From Mesorhizobium sp. M00.F.Ca.ET.216.01.1.1 (GTDB taxonomy: Bacteria; Pseudomonadota; Alphaproteobacteria; Rhizobiales; Rhizobiaceae): DNA of 64,000 bases. Within the stretch, counting starts at the first letter, position 1, and every line of letters starts with the position of its first letter. The position numbers and the translations under genes are program-made. Below, one piece after another: positions 43,788 through 54,019 of the stretch. The stretch lies in contig NZ_SADR02000033.1 in the NCBI RefSeq assembly GCF_004010325.2, positions 1 to 64,000 on the forward strand, read 5' to 3'. Under the pieces are notes generated by a model. It did no database searches. It worked only from the letters and a program-made list of their open reading frames with translations, and was not told the DNA's origin.

Positions 43788-44861
43788 TCAGGCGGGAACA
43801 GCCACGCGTTCAGATATCGGCTTCTGAACCGGCTCGGAAAAGTCGAGCACCATCCGTCCCTGAATTCTGCCGGCCTTGAGGTCGGCAAATATCGTATTGA
43901 TGTCTTCGAGACGTGCCTTGGTGATTTCGGCCTTTACCTTGCCGTCCGCGGCGAAGGCGATGGCTTCGTCGAGATCGCGCCTCGTTCCCACGATCGAGCC
44001 ACGCACCGTAATACGCTTCAACACGACGTCGAAGATCGGTGTCGGAAATTCCCCGGGCGGCAAGCCGACAAGACTGATCGTGCCCTTGCGGCGAACCATA
44101 TGGAGCGCCTGGCTGAAGGCCGGCGTCGACACCGCCGTAACGAGGATGCCATGTGCGCCGCCGTCGGTGCCCTTGATGACCCTGGCCACCGCATCGGCCG
44201 AGCGCGCGTCGACGGCAAGATCCGCCCCGGCGGCTTTGGCCAGGGCGAGCTTTTCGGGCGCAACGTCCAAGGCAACCACCTTCAGTCCCATCGCCTTAGC
44301 ATACTGGATTGCCACATGGCCGAGACCGCCGACGCCGGATATGGCCACCCATTCGCCGGGCCGCGCCTCCGTTTCCTTCAGGCCCTTGTATGTGGTCACG
44401 CCGGCGCACAGGATCGGCGCCATCTGCGCGAAATCGACGCCGGCCGGCAGCCGGGCGGCAAAGGGCGCCGACGCGATGACATATTCGGCGAAGCCGCCGT
44501 CGCAGCTGTAACCGGTATCGTGCTGGTGTTCGCACAGGGTCTCCCAACCGGTCTCGCAGTATTCGCAACGCATGCAGGCATCGTGCAGCCAGGCGACGCC
44601 GACTGGATCGCCCTTCTTGAAGTCCGTCACGCCGGGGCCGAGGGCCGCGACGACGCCCGCAACCTCATGTCCGGGAATGAACGGGGGTAAAGGCTTCACC
44701 GGCCAGTCGCCATCGGCGGCATGCAGATCGGTATGGCAGACGCCGCACGCGATCACCTTGACGAGGATTTCGCCCGGTCCAGGAACGGGAACCGCCACCT
44801 GTTCGATCGATAGTGGCCTGCCAAATTCACGGACCACGGCAGCCTTCATCAGCTTCACCAC
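43788..44861 (-). CDS. adhP: Zinc-dependent alcohol dehydrogenase
   Basis: A 357-residue medium-chain zinc alcohol dehydrogenase. Catalytic zinc ligands: Cys and His in CGVCHTDLHAADGDW and GHEVAGVVAALG; structural zinc cysteines in CMRCEYCETGWETLCEHQ; NAD site SGVGGLGHVAIQYAKAMG. It interconverts primary alcohols and aldehydes. AAGGAG with 8-base spacing points to the GTG at 44861 rather than the ATG 12 bases further in. The divergent aldehyde dehydrogenase would oxidise its product. Confidence 0.92.
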   Translation of the reverse strand: MVKLMKAAVVREFGRPLSIEQVAVPVPGPGEILVKVIACGVCHTDLHAADGDWPVKPLPPFIPGHEVAGVVAALGPGVTDFKKGDPVGVAWLHDACMRCEYCETGWETLCEHQHDTGYSCDGGFAEYVIASAPFAARLPAGVDFAQMAPILCAGVTTYKGLKETEARPGEWVAISGVGGLGHVAIQYAKAMGLKVVALDVAPEKLALAKAAGADLAVDARSADAVARVIKGTDGGAHGILVTAVSTPAFSQALHMVRRKGTISLVGLPPGEFPTPIFDVVLKRITVRGSIVGTRRDLDEAIAFAADGKVKAEITKARLEDINTIFADLKAGRIQGRMVLDFSEPVQKPISERVAVPA

Positions 44862-45057
44862 TGCGCATTCTCCTTACTTCTAGCGGCATCAGTTCTGGTT
44901 GCGTCGACCGACAATCTGCGGCTCGCCGGCCCCTTTCATTGATCCAGCGCAAATGGGGAAACCTTTCACGGTTGACCGAAATCAAAGCCTGCAAGATCGG
45001 GAAGCATAGGGTCATCGGAAGCAGCTACGAACCACGTACTGCTGAAAGGATGAGGTC
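44862..45057. promoter_or_regulatory. Divergent promoter region, adhP and aldehyde dehydrogenase
   Basis: 196 bases separating the two starts. AAAGGATGAG precedes the ATG at 45058. No obvious operator repeat or sigma-54 site was found by eye. Coregulation of the two enzymes of one pathway is the likely reason for the layout. Confidence 0.4.
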
Positions 45058-46578
<1,521 letters not shown>

Positions 46579-46789
46579 CTTGCAGCTGAGGGATCTGGGA
46601 ACAGGGCGACCGATCATGAACAGGCGATGGCATGCGGCAAACCCCATGCCTTCGAACCCAACCATGGACGATCGGATCGCATGGCACCTTAAACACGCCG
46701 TTCATTGCGGATGCCGGAATATTCCTTTGGGCATCCACAGTGAATTGGCACGGCGTGGGATATTCGCGACCGCAATCTCCTCACAGCTT

Positions 46790-47160
46790 CGTCCACAACG
46801 GCTGGCGCCAGGCTGCACAGGCGGAAAGGACAGGAATCGATGCTCGCGCCAAATCCCGGAGTACCAAATCCTGAGGGGACGGTTTTCCAGGCTGCGCCTC
46901 GCGCGAACCTCCTCGGGCGTCAGCCCGAGAAAATCGCGGAAAGCGCGGGTGAACGCTTCGTGCGAGCCGTGGCCGGCGCCAAGCGCCACCGACAGCGTAT
47001 CGGGTGCGTCATCGACCAGCTCGCGGGCCGCTTGGTTGAGATGCCTGCCGCGCAAAACATACGAACACCGAATGGTCGGTCACTTCGCGAAACACGCGCG
47101 ACATAGAAGCGCGACAGACCGCTTGCCTAGGCGACATTGCCGAGTGTGATCGGATCGGCC
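46790..47160 (-). pseudogene. AraC-family regulator, C-terminal remnant
   Basis: Two helix-turn-helix segments of an AraC protein are readable only by changing frame. LGNVA, a TAG, then ASGLSRFYVARV; in the next frame VFREVTDHSVF; then in a third frame LRGRHLNQAARELVDDAP, LSVALGAGHGSHEAFTRAF and RDFLGLTPEEVRARRSL. At least two frameshifts and a stop are needed to join them, and the effector domain is missing. No longer functional. Confidence 0.75.
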
Positions 47161-47318
47161 GAATGGCTACCAGAGCGCCCTTTTGCACTGCGTCCATGTG
47201 CGGCGAGTTGACGTTATTGCTTTGGAGCGTAACGTTCCTCCTCCGGCAACGAGTGCCAACGAAGAAAAAATCGATAGGTCGAGGGAATAGACCTGTCGCC
47301 GGCAAGGAGGAGTTGGTC

Positions 47319-48401
47319 GTGGCGAAGCATGTGCTCATTCTCATCGGCACCCGCAAAGGTGCTTTCATCCTGGAAACCGATTCCAAGCGCAAATCCTGGG
47401 GCCTCAAAGGTCCGTTCTGCGCGACATGGCCGATGAACCATGTTGTCGGCGACCCAGCGACGGGCGCGATCTATGGCGGCGGCGGCAATGAATGGTTCGG
47501 CCCCGCGGTCTGGAAATCGACCGATCTCGGCGAGAGCTGGACCCATTCGAGCGAGGGGCTCGCCTATGGGTCGGGCGCCGAGCCGATCACGGCCGTGTGG
47601 AGCGTCGCGCCGAAGAACGGCAGCCTTTATGCCGGCGTGCAGCCTGCCGGTCTGTTCCGTTCCGACGATCGCGGTGAGACCTGGCAGCATGTTGAAGGGC
47701 TGCAGCAACACCCGTCACGCCCGAAGTGGAGCCCCGGCGGCGCTGGCCTGATCCTTCATTCGCTCGTGCCTCACCCGAACGACGAGAACCAGCTGTGGAT
47801 CGGCATCTCGGCGGCCGGCGTGTTCTATACGTCGGACCGCGGCAGGACATGGGAGCCCCGCAACAAAGGAACCCGCGCCGATTTCCTGCCGGAGGGTGAG
47901 AATTATCCAGAGTTCGGCCAGTGCGTGCACAACCTCGTCGTAGCTGCAGGGAAGCCTGACCGGCTCTACCAGCAGAACCATTGCGGCATGTACCGCTCGG
48001 ACGACGGCGGCAAGAGCTGGCAGAGCATAGAGAAGGGCCTGCCGTCGAGCTTCGGCTTCCCGGTGGCGGCCCACTCGAGCGACCCCGACACGGCCTTCAT
48101 GATCCCACTCAACGGCGACACCGCGGGCCGCTATGTGCCCGATGCGAAAGCCGCGGTGTGGCGCACGCGCGACGCGGGCGAGACCTGGCAGGCCTTACGC
48201 GAAGGCCTGCCGCAGCAAAACGCCTATTTCGGTGTGCTGAGGCAAGCGATGGCGACGGACCGGCTGGAGCCGGTCGGCGTCTATTTCGGCACATCGAGCG
48301 GTACGCTATTTGCCAGCGCCGACGAGGGCGACAGCTTTGCACCTATCGCCGAGCACCTGCCCGTCATCACCTCGGTCGAGACAATCGTGGTCGAGAGGTA
48401 A
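47319..48401 (+). CDS. BNR/sialidase-like repeat beta-propeller protein
   Basis: A 360-residue protein with repeated Asp-box turns: STDLGESWTHSSE, SDDRGETWQHVE, SDRGRTWEPR, SDDGGKSWQSIE, TRDAGETWQALR and ADEGDSFAPI. This gives a six-bladed propeller like sialidases and VPS10 domains. No signal peptide is visible, so it is probably cytoplasmic, and sialidase catalysis is not supported by the motifs alone. GTG at 47319 is chosen because AAGGAGG lies 8 bases before it. The MoaD-like gene follows after 5 bases, so the two are cotranscribed. Confidence 0.85.
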   Translation: MAKHVLILIGTRKGAFILETDSKRKSWGLKGPFCATWPMNHVVGDPATGAIYGGGGNEWFGPAVWKSTDLGESWTHSSEGLAYGSGAEPITAVWSVAPKNGSLYAGVQPAGLFRSDDRGETWQHVEGLQQHPSRPKWSPGGAGLILHSLVPHPNDENQLWIGISAAGVFYTSDRGRTWEPRNKGTRADFLPEGENYPEFGQCVHNLVVAAGKPDRLYQQNHCGMYRSDDGGKSWQSIEKGLPSSFGFPVAAHSSDPDTAFMIPLNGDTAGRYVPDAKAAVWRTRDAGETWQALREGLPQQNAYFGVLRQAMATDRLEPVGVYFGTSSGTLFASADEGDSFAPIAEHLPVITSVETIVVER

Positions 48402-48406
48402 GGGCC

Positions 48407-48712
48407 GTGTCGAACGACACGCGTCACGCCCGACCCGCTCAGGCCGTTGCGATCACTGTGACGCTGCCCGGCGTGCTGGTCGACCTGTTCCCGGGCTCGA
48501 CACGCTCGGTGGAGATGTCGGCATCAACAGTGGACGAGATGATCGACGAGCTCGACCGGCGCTGGCCGGGCATGCGCGACCGGCTATGCGACTCGACGCC
48601 GGCGATCAGGAAGCACATCAACGTCTTCATGGACGGCGAGCGCGCCAAGCTTGACACGCCGATCGAACCAGGGACGAAGGTGTTTGTCATCACCGCGATC
48701 AGCGGAGGGTAA
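48407..48712 (+). CDS. MoaD/ThiS-like ubiquitin-fold protein with Gly-Gly end
   Basis: A 101-residue beta-grasp protein: VAITVTLPGVLVDLFPGSTR, DEMIDELDRRWPGMRDRL, KHINVFMDGERA and the end TKVFVITAISGG. The C-terminal Gly-Gly is the thiocarboxylate-forming end of MoaD and ThiS sulphur carriers. No moaE, moeB or thiazole gene is nearby, so the partner is unknown; the beta-propeller gene immediately upstream is the obvious candidate. GTG start at 48407; the first 12 residues may be extra. Confidence 0.82.
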   Translation: MSNDTRHARPAQAVAITVTLPGVLVDLFPGSTRSVEMSASTVDEMIDELDRRWPGMRDRLCDSTPAIRKHINVFMDGERAKLDTPIEPGTKVFVITAISGG

Positions 48713-49095
48713 ATCCGCCACAGTCTACTTTTCGTCGCTTACGCCCCGCCCGAACGCAGCCTTTCTGCCGCAAAGCAGCAAAACGTTCGCAGCGCTCAGC
48801 CGCAGCAGCGAAGTCTAAACTGGCAGTTGGAAGAGTGTGGGGAAAAGGCGGTAGCGCTCTCCCGCTACCACTTAGTCAAGAAAATCAATCTGTTACGTAA
48901 GAAGCCGCTACCGTCAACCACACTGGGCACGCTCGCAGACGTCGACGTCGGGCCAGAAAGCAGACTTTACGTGCAGCAAGCTCAGCCTTGCTCATTAGCC
49001 GTTTGAAGTTCAGAAAGGCAGAAGCCGCACAGCTGGACGACACGGGCGAGGCGCCAGAGATGCGGGTCCCCGGCGCCTGCGTACAACCGACGATA
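48713..49095. other. Intergenic stretch with a short hairpin
   Basis: About 380 bases between the MoaD-like gene and the dps remnant (convergent). GGTAGCG at 48850-48856 and CGCTACC at 48863-48869 form a 7-bp stem with a 6-base loop. No U-run follows on the plus strand, so it is at most a weak terminator. No gene seen. Confidence 0.4.
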
Positions 49096-49610
49096 TCAGT
49101 TCGATCTGCGAAGAGTTTCGAACAGGAACCAGACCCGGTGCTCGGTCTCGTCGATCCAGTTCTCGAGGAGGCTCGCGGTGGCGACGTCGCCGTGCTCGTC
49201 GCAAAGGTCATGCAGGGCGCGCATGCGGGCGGCCAGCGTGCCGTTGTCCTCGCGCAGCTCCGCCAGCATCTCGTGCGGTTGGACGAAAGTGGCGTCGTTG
49301 TCCAAGAGGCGCTGGCGGCGGGAAATGTCGCCGATCGACCGAATGGCGGCGCCGCCTAGCTTGCGCACCCGTTCGGCCAGCGGATCGGTCATGGCAGGAT
49401 CTGGTCTCCCTGGTCGTCGAGCAGCAGGTGATAGTCGCGGAAATGCGGTCCCGACATGTGCCAGTGGAAATTCTTGGTCTTAAGATAAAGGGCAAAGACG
49501 TCGGCCAGCAGAACCGTCGCTGCGGCAGAAATGTCGTGCACTGCTTCGTCGGAAAGACCTGACCTGGTGTGCAGGGCCGCACTCATGCGGGATTTGGCAC
49601 TGTCTTCCAT
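49096..49610 (-). pseudogene. dps: dps, DNA-binding ferritin-like protein, split by a frameshift
   Basis: The first part (49610-49389) reads MEDSAKSRMSAALHTRSG, then LKTKNFHWHMSGPHFRDY with the ferroxidase His residues, and stops at LPTGA after DDQGDQI. The second (49392-49096) continues MTDPLAERVRKLGGAAI, RSIGDISRRQRL and LLENWIDETEHRVWFL. Joined at DQI-(L)AM-TDPLAERV they make a normal 170-residue Dps; one base is missing at about 49393. GAGGAG before 49610 supports the start. Dps stores iron and protects DNA. It is either a true frameshift or a sequence error. Confidence 0.85.
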
Positions 49611-49695
49611 GATCCATACTCCTCGGTTGGGACCAAGCCGAAAGGAGGCTCCGCGGATTGGGATTGGTTTCGGGCCTACTCGAACTGGCCAGAAC

Positions 49696-49860
49696 TCAGC
49701 GGATCGCTGGCGGAAAGGTCTCGCGAAGCGCCTCGTCCAGATTTTCATCGTTATGCTGTTTCCAGTCGGCACCAGGCTGATCGCATTCCAGAGGATCAGG
49801 CGGGGTCTCCTGTTCGGCCGCGAAGGCTCTGGACCTCTGCGGTTCGTTCGGTCGCATCAT
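49696..49860 (-). CDS. Small acidic protein (54 aa)
   Basis: A short protein: MMRPNEPQRSRAFAAEQETP, DPLECDQPGADWKQHND, ENLDEALRETFPPAIR. The end DEALRETFP matches a widespread motif (EALEETFPASDPP) in small rhizobial proteins of unknown function. AAGGAG lies just before the paired ATGs at 49860/49857. It is upstream of dps in the same direction. Confidence 0.6.
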   Translation of the reverse strand: MMRPNEPQRSRAFAAEQETPPDPLECDQPGADWKQHNDENLDEALRETFPPAIR

Positions 49861-50274
49861 TTTCTCCTTCACTGGTTCCGCTCTGTCATTCCGGGTGGGC
49901 GACGTGCGCGGGCGTCGCTGGGCCAGCCTCTTCGGGCTGGCCGACAGGTGCAAAGAAACTGAATGCGACCAGAACGGCTGGGACGGCGAAGCACACATCG
50001 ATCACCTCATCCCTTCAGTCTCGCGAATAGCATTGGCGGGTTAAAAAAATTTGGTTAACAGCGCAAGCGCGTCAATGTCGTGTCGGTCGATCCGCCAGAG
50101 GCATTCTTGAGCGTCGAGAAGACAAACCATCTTCGACGGCGACTTCCCCGAAAAGCGGTTGGTTAGCCAGACGGTGTTATTTTAATTAAATACACTTTTT
50201 TACAATAATGAGCATTAGGAACCGTTAATATACTGAGCTCCTTGCGATCATTTTCTGATTAGGAGGGCTTAACT
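49861..50274. promoter_or_regulatory. AT-rich intergenic region
   Basis: A 414-base gap. The last 230 bases are unusually AT-rich (TTAAAAAAATTTGGTTAAC at about 50040, TTTTAATTAAATACACTTTTTT at about 50178, quoted in parts), against a GC-rich genome. It ends with TTAGGAGGG as the ribosome-binding site for the next frame. Likely promoter of the genes that follow; horizontal origin is another reading. Confidence 0.45.
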
Positions 50275-50583
50275 GTGCGCTCCTGCAAAGGAGAGGCCGC
50301 ACTGAATCTTTTTACTTCCACTTCGTCACAAAAGCGGACAAAATCGACGATCGCAAAGGCGTTGATCTGGAAGAACCTCATGCGGCGCATAGGCACGCGT
50401 TGGAGCTCATCAGGAAAACGGTCCTGTCTATCGGCGGGAGCCTTAGCGGGACTGGGTCATCGAAATCACCGACGCTGATGCGCAAAGCGTCATCACGGTC
50501 ACTTTTCACCCAGACATCGCACCTCGCGATGTTTTCAAAAGCAGAACGCATGATGGTTTTTGCTGCGAGAAGAGGCAACGGCT
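50275..50583 (+). pseudogene. DUF6894-like small protein gene, frameshifted
   Basis: One frame reads FYFHFVTKADKIDDRKGVDL, then EEPHAAHRHALELIRKTVLS and IGGSLSG; the next frame continues WVIEITDADAQSVITVTF. Together they match the layout of DUF6894 proteins (aromatic opening, LEE...A...E, W.(V/I)E(V/I)TD...V...F). One G is missing at about 50455. A GTG with AGGAGG upstream at 50275 is in yet another frame, so the N-terminus is also disturbed. The reading is moderate in certainty. Confidence 0.45.
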
Positions 50584-50621
50584 GATGGGTGATGTGCCAA
50601 TGTTCCGGGAGGAGAATGGTG

Positions 50622-51314
50622 ATGAACAAGATCTCTCGTGTTGCTCTGATTGCCGATGACGACGAGTTTTTCCGGATTGCACTGCGCACGATCTTGGCAA
50701 CCGAGCTTGAATTCTCGGTAGTGATCGAGACGGCGTCTCTTGACGACGCAATCGAACAGCTCTCCGAGCGGAGCGACATTTCCCTGGCCTTGTTCGATCT
50801 GGCCATGCCCGGCATGGAAAGCCCAGCAAGCCTCAAGGCGGTGCGCGATTTTCACAATGAGATGAAGATTGCGGTCGTGTCCGCCTCGGCGAGCCGGTTC
50901 GACATTCTGTCGGCGCTCGAGGCGGGCGTGCATGGTTATGTGCCGAAGGGTTTGGGCGCTGCGGAACTTACGGCAGCGCTTCGGCTGATCATAGCTGGCG
51001 TGATCTATGTGCCTCCCGCAATCGCTGACCGAACCATGCTTTCGGACGAACCCGTTACAGCGCAAGCCAGTGCTGCCCGTCTCCAGAAACCAGTCATCGA
51101 TGCCCTGACGCCTCGGCAGCGGAACGTTCTTGAACTTATCGTCGAGGGCCATTCCAACAAGCAAATCGCCCGGAAGCTCGGCCTTGGCGAGGGAACGATA
51201 AAGATCCACTTGGCTGCTCTATTCAGAAATCTTGGCGTTAGAAATCGTGCCGCGGCGGCAGTGGCCGGATCGCGAATGATGTCAGGCGATGGACATGGAG
51301 CAAATCCAAATTGA
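50622..51314 (+). CDS. NarL/FixJ-type response regulator next to the chemosensory operon
   Basis: A 230-residue two-domain regulator. Receiver: acidic pocket in VALIADDDEFFRIA, phospho-acceptor Asp in LALFDLAMPGME, Ser in VVSASAS and Lys in GYVPKGL. DNA-binding: LTPRQRNVLELIVEGHSNKQ then IARKLGLGEGTIKIHLAALF. GGAGGAG lies 7 bases before the ATG at 50622, chosen over ATG 50616. It precedes cheW by 211 bases and is probably the output of the CheA at 55659, changing transcription instead of cyclic di-GMP. No cheY or wspR is present. Confidence 0.85.
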   Translation: MNKISRVALIADDDEFFRIALRTILATELEFSVVIETASLDDAIEQLSERSDISLALFDLAMPGMESPASLKAVRDFHNEMKIAVVSASASRFDILSALEAGVHGYVPKGLGAAELTAALRLIIAGVIYVPPAIADRTMLSDEPVTAQASAARLQKPVIDALTPRQRNVLELIVEGHSNKQIARKLGLGEGTIKIHLAALFRNLGVRNRAAAAVAGSRMMSGDGHGANPN

Positions 51315-51525
51315 CATCGCTGGAGCTTGTCCCGGCAAGAAAAGTCGGGGAGCCACGAGCAGCCGCCCACAGAGTCGGTTCAGATGGTCGGGCCTGCGAG
51401 GACCACGACCAAGAGGATTAAGCCATTCCACAGCTGCACGGCCGCCGGCCTAGCCCATCCGACCGGATAGCCTAAATGGATCAAAGGGTCGAAAAGCGGA
51501 TGTGTACCAAGGAAACCATACAAAG

Positions 51526-52005
51526 ATGAGGCCGGCGGAAATTCAGGAGAATGGCGATATCCTTGCATTTGAGGTGGCGGGGCAGCGCTATGGAGTGCTG
51601 CTGGCGCAGGTTGTAGAAGTGCTCCGGGCCGTGACTGTCGCAAAGCTCCTGAAGGCGCCGCCTGCCATCGAGGGCATCGTAAACCTCAGAGGCACGATAG
51701 TTCCCGTGCTAGACATCCGGACGCGATTCGGCTTGCCCCGAAAGGATGTGGAACCAGCCGATCGAATGATAGTGGTCCGAGCCGGTCGGCGTCACGCCAT
51801 CCTCCGGGTTGATCGAACGGTCAGCATCATCGCGGTTGGAGCGGACATTTTCGATAACGGCAAGGCTGCTTCGTCCAGGTCTGGCCATATCAAAGGTACG
51901 ATGAAGCTGCCCGACGGGCTCCTCGTTGTCTACGACCTCGACACCTTCTTGTCCGTGATCGACGCCGAAATGTTCGATTGGGCTTCGGCGGAGGCGAAAG
52001 CATGA
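51526..52005 (+). CDS. cheW: CheW-like coupling protein (first)
   Basis: A 159-residue CheW-domain protein: LAFEVAGQRYGVLLAQVVEV, KAPPAIEGIVNLRGTIVPVL, DIRTRFGLPR and IILVDRTVSIIAVG-like segment. It joins the receptor to CheA in the array. ATG at 51526 is preferred over a GTG at 51502. Its stop overlaps the CheR start by ATGA. It corresponds to WspB by position and type. Confidence 0.9.
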   Translation: MRPAEIQENGDILAFEVAGQRYGVLLAQVVEVLRAVTVAKLLKAPPAIEGIVNLRGTIVPVLDIRTRFGLPRKDVEPADRMIVVRAGRRHAILRVDRTVSIIAVGADIFDNGKAASSRSGHIKGTMKLPDGLLVVYDLDTFLSVIDAEMFDWASAEAKA

Positions 52006-53408
52006 CAGATTGCCGCCAAGCCCCTCCGGACATTAAACCGCTGCTCGCGCATATCGGCAGGAAAGCAGGGCTAAGTTTTCCAGCGATCAGACGCCACGAG
52101 ATTGCTGCTGGCATCTGCCGTCTGATGCAAAAGCACGCCATCGGCGGCGTCGGTGAGCTGATCGAGCGGCTGGACACTGACGTTGATATCTTCGACGCCG
52201 TCATAGCTGAGACCACCACAGGTGAGACCTATTTTTTTCGCGATCCCGCTCAGCTTGAGGCTATTCGCACAATCGTGCTGCCGTCGCTGCTTAGCAACCG
52301 GCCTTCCTTTTCTCCTCTACGGATTTGGAGCGCCGGCTGCTCGACTGGCGAGGAAGCCTATTCGCTCTCAATTCTAATGGAAGAAGAAGGACTTGGCGAG
52401 CGAGCTCACATTTTGGCCACCGACATCTCCCGGTCGGCGCTGAGAAAAGCGCGGAAGGCAAAGTTCGGCCCGCGGTCGCTGCGCAACGATGACCTCAAAA
52501 TTCCTGAGCGGTTTCTTTACCATCATGGCGAGCGATTTCAATTGGTCGAGCGTATTCGCAAGCGTGTCCGTTTCGAATTCCTCAATCTCGCCTCAGATTC
52601 CTATCCCTCCGTTGCAAACGGCACCGCTGGCGTGGATCTAATTGTTTGCCGAAATGTCCTTATCTACTTTGACGGCACCTCAATAGAGCGCGTTGCGAAT
52701 CGTTTCTTTGAGAGCCTCGGCGTTGGCGGCTGGCTTGTCATCGGGCCATCCGATCCGCCTTTGTGGGACTACGCCCCCTTCAAAACCGTGATCACCCCCG
52801 GTGGCGTGCTGTATCGGCGTGAGGATAGCCCCGCTATTTCAGAACGGCAGAATAGCACAGAGCGCAAACCTCAAGTTGTGCAATCGCCTACGCGGTTGCG
52901 CCCGAAGCTCCGTTCGCAAATTGGCGCTGAGTTTGCACGAGACCCGCTTGCCGAAGCTGAAGCAGCCTACGCAGCTGGAAATCACTCTCGCGTTATCCAA
53001 CTAACCAAGCACATCGATGAAACCCGCGGATATGCTCCCCGAATTCGTTCATTGTACGATACCGGCAATCTCGCCGATGCAGAGGGAGCCGCGGAGGAGG
53101 CAGCTGCAAAGCAGGCGGACTCGCCTGACTTCATCGCCAATTGGGAGGATGAGGCAATCGACGTATTGCGGCGGGCGGTCTATCTCGACCTAACCCTTGC
53201 TGCCGCCTTTCTTGCGTTAGGCTCAATTTTGCAACGCACCAACAAGCCCGCAGCCAAGCGGGCCCTCGCCCATGCCCGCGCACTCTGCGTCGCCCGTCCG
53301 GTCGATGATGCCATGCCCTTGACGGGGGGCGACACGGCTGAACGCCTCGCAGAAAGTGCGCAGGAACATATCGACGGCTTGTCTGCGTTATCGTCGGGGG
53401 GATCCTGA
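52002..53408 (+). CDS. cheR: CheR methyltransferase with TPR-like C-terminus (WspC-like)
   Basis: A 468-residue protein: N-terminal CheR all-alpha domain, then SAM-binding RIWSAGCSTGEEAYSLSIL, ATDISRSALRKARKAKFG, FEFLNLASDSY and the VDLIVCRNVLIYFDGTS box. The C-terminal 130 residues (EAEAAYAAGNHSRVIQLTKH, LTLAAAFLALGSILQRT) look like TPR helices, as in WspC. It methylates receptor glutamates. Stop overlaps the next cheW start (TGATG). Several residues downstream of the domain are Ala-rich. Confidence 0.9.
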   Translation: MTDCRQAPPDIKPLLAHIGRKAGLSFPAIRRHEIAAGICRLMQKHAIGGVGELIERLDTDVDIFDAVIAETTTGETYFFRDPAQLEAIRTIVLPSLLSNRPSFSPLRIWSAGCSTGEEAYSLSILMEEEGLGERAHILATDISRSALRKARKAKFGPRSLRNDDLKIPERFLYHHGERFQLVERIRKRVRFEFLNLASDSYPSVANGTAGVDLIVCRNVLIYFDGTSIERVANRFFESLGVGGWLVIGPSDPPLWDYAPFKTVITPGGVLYRREDSPAISERQNSTERKPQVVQSPTRLRPKLRSQIGAEFARDPLAEAEAAYAAGNHSRVIQLTKHIDETRGYAPRIRSLYDTGNLADAEGAAEEAAAKQADSPDFIANWEDEAIDVLRRAVYLDLTLAAAFLALGSILQRTNKPAAKRALAHARALCVARPVDDAMPLTGGDTAERLAESAQEHIDGLSALSSGGS

Positions 53409-54016
53409 TGGCGAGCTCTACGAAAATCCTCGAGCCGATCGACTGGGTGTCCGTCAGGGAAAGGATGGCAAGAGCCATACGATCTACGGAGGCGGCAATG
53501 ACGCTGTCACCAGAGCGTGCCCGGCAGGTGCTGGACGACCGCGCCCGCGCCTTGGCTGTCCCTGTCCAGCGCGAATCGCCAGCCGGTGAACGTGTCGACG
53601 CGCTGACATTCCAGCTGTCCTGCGAGAGGTTCGCCATCGAAACCCGCTGCGTGCGCGAGGTGGTTCCGCTGCAGAAGATCACGCCGCTTCCGCGGACGGC
53701 CGATTTCGTGGCTGGTATCATCAATCTGCGGGGGGATCTGATTCCGGTTTTCGATCTCCGGAGACTTCTCGGTCTCGCCGCCGATGCTTCGGGAATACCT
53801 TCGCACATCATCGTAGTGGGCGAGGGTCAGGCGGAGTTCGGCATGACCGTCGACGAGCTACCACGGGTGGGTGGCATCTCCATTGGGACCCTAACGGCTG
53901 TTGCCGATCCGGGAACGGGTGACAGCCGACCTTGGCTCCGAGGTGTGACGGGAGACGCGGTGATGGTCATTGAAGGTTCCGCGTTGATCGCCGATCACAG
54001 GCTTTTTCTTGAATGA
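53408..54016 (+). CDS. cheW: CheW-like coupling protein (second, WspD-like)
   Basis: A 202-residue CheW-type protein with a 60-residue N-terminal extension; the domain begins DALTFQLSCERFAIETRCVR, then PLPRTADFVAGIINLRGDLI, PVFDLRRLLG and EFGMTVDELPRVG. The longer extension distinguishes it from the CheW at 51526. Two CheW proteins flanking CheR is the Wsp order (WspB-C-D). The start is at 53408, sharing bases with the CheR stop. Confidence 0.88.
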   Translation: MASSTKILEPIDWVSVRERMARAIRSTEAAMTLSPERARQVLDDRARALAVPVQRESPAGERVDALTFQLSCERFAIETRCVREVVPLQKITPLPRTADFVAGIINLRGDLIPVFDLRRLLGLAADASGIPSHIIVVGEGQAEFGMTVDELPRVGGISIGTLTAVADPGTGDSRPWLRGVTGDAVMVIEGSALIADHRLFLE

Positions 54017-54019
54017 AAG

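Noticed and set aside
47319..48401. Calling the BNR protein an exo-sialidase
   Set aside because: Asp boxes give the fold but the catalytic Arg triad and signal peptide are not seen.
48850..48869. Hairpin after the MoaD-like gene as a terminator
   Set aside because: Seven-base stem, no U-run after it on either side; too weak to call.
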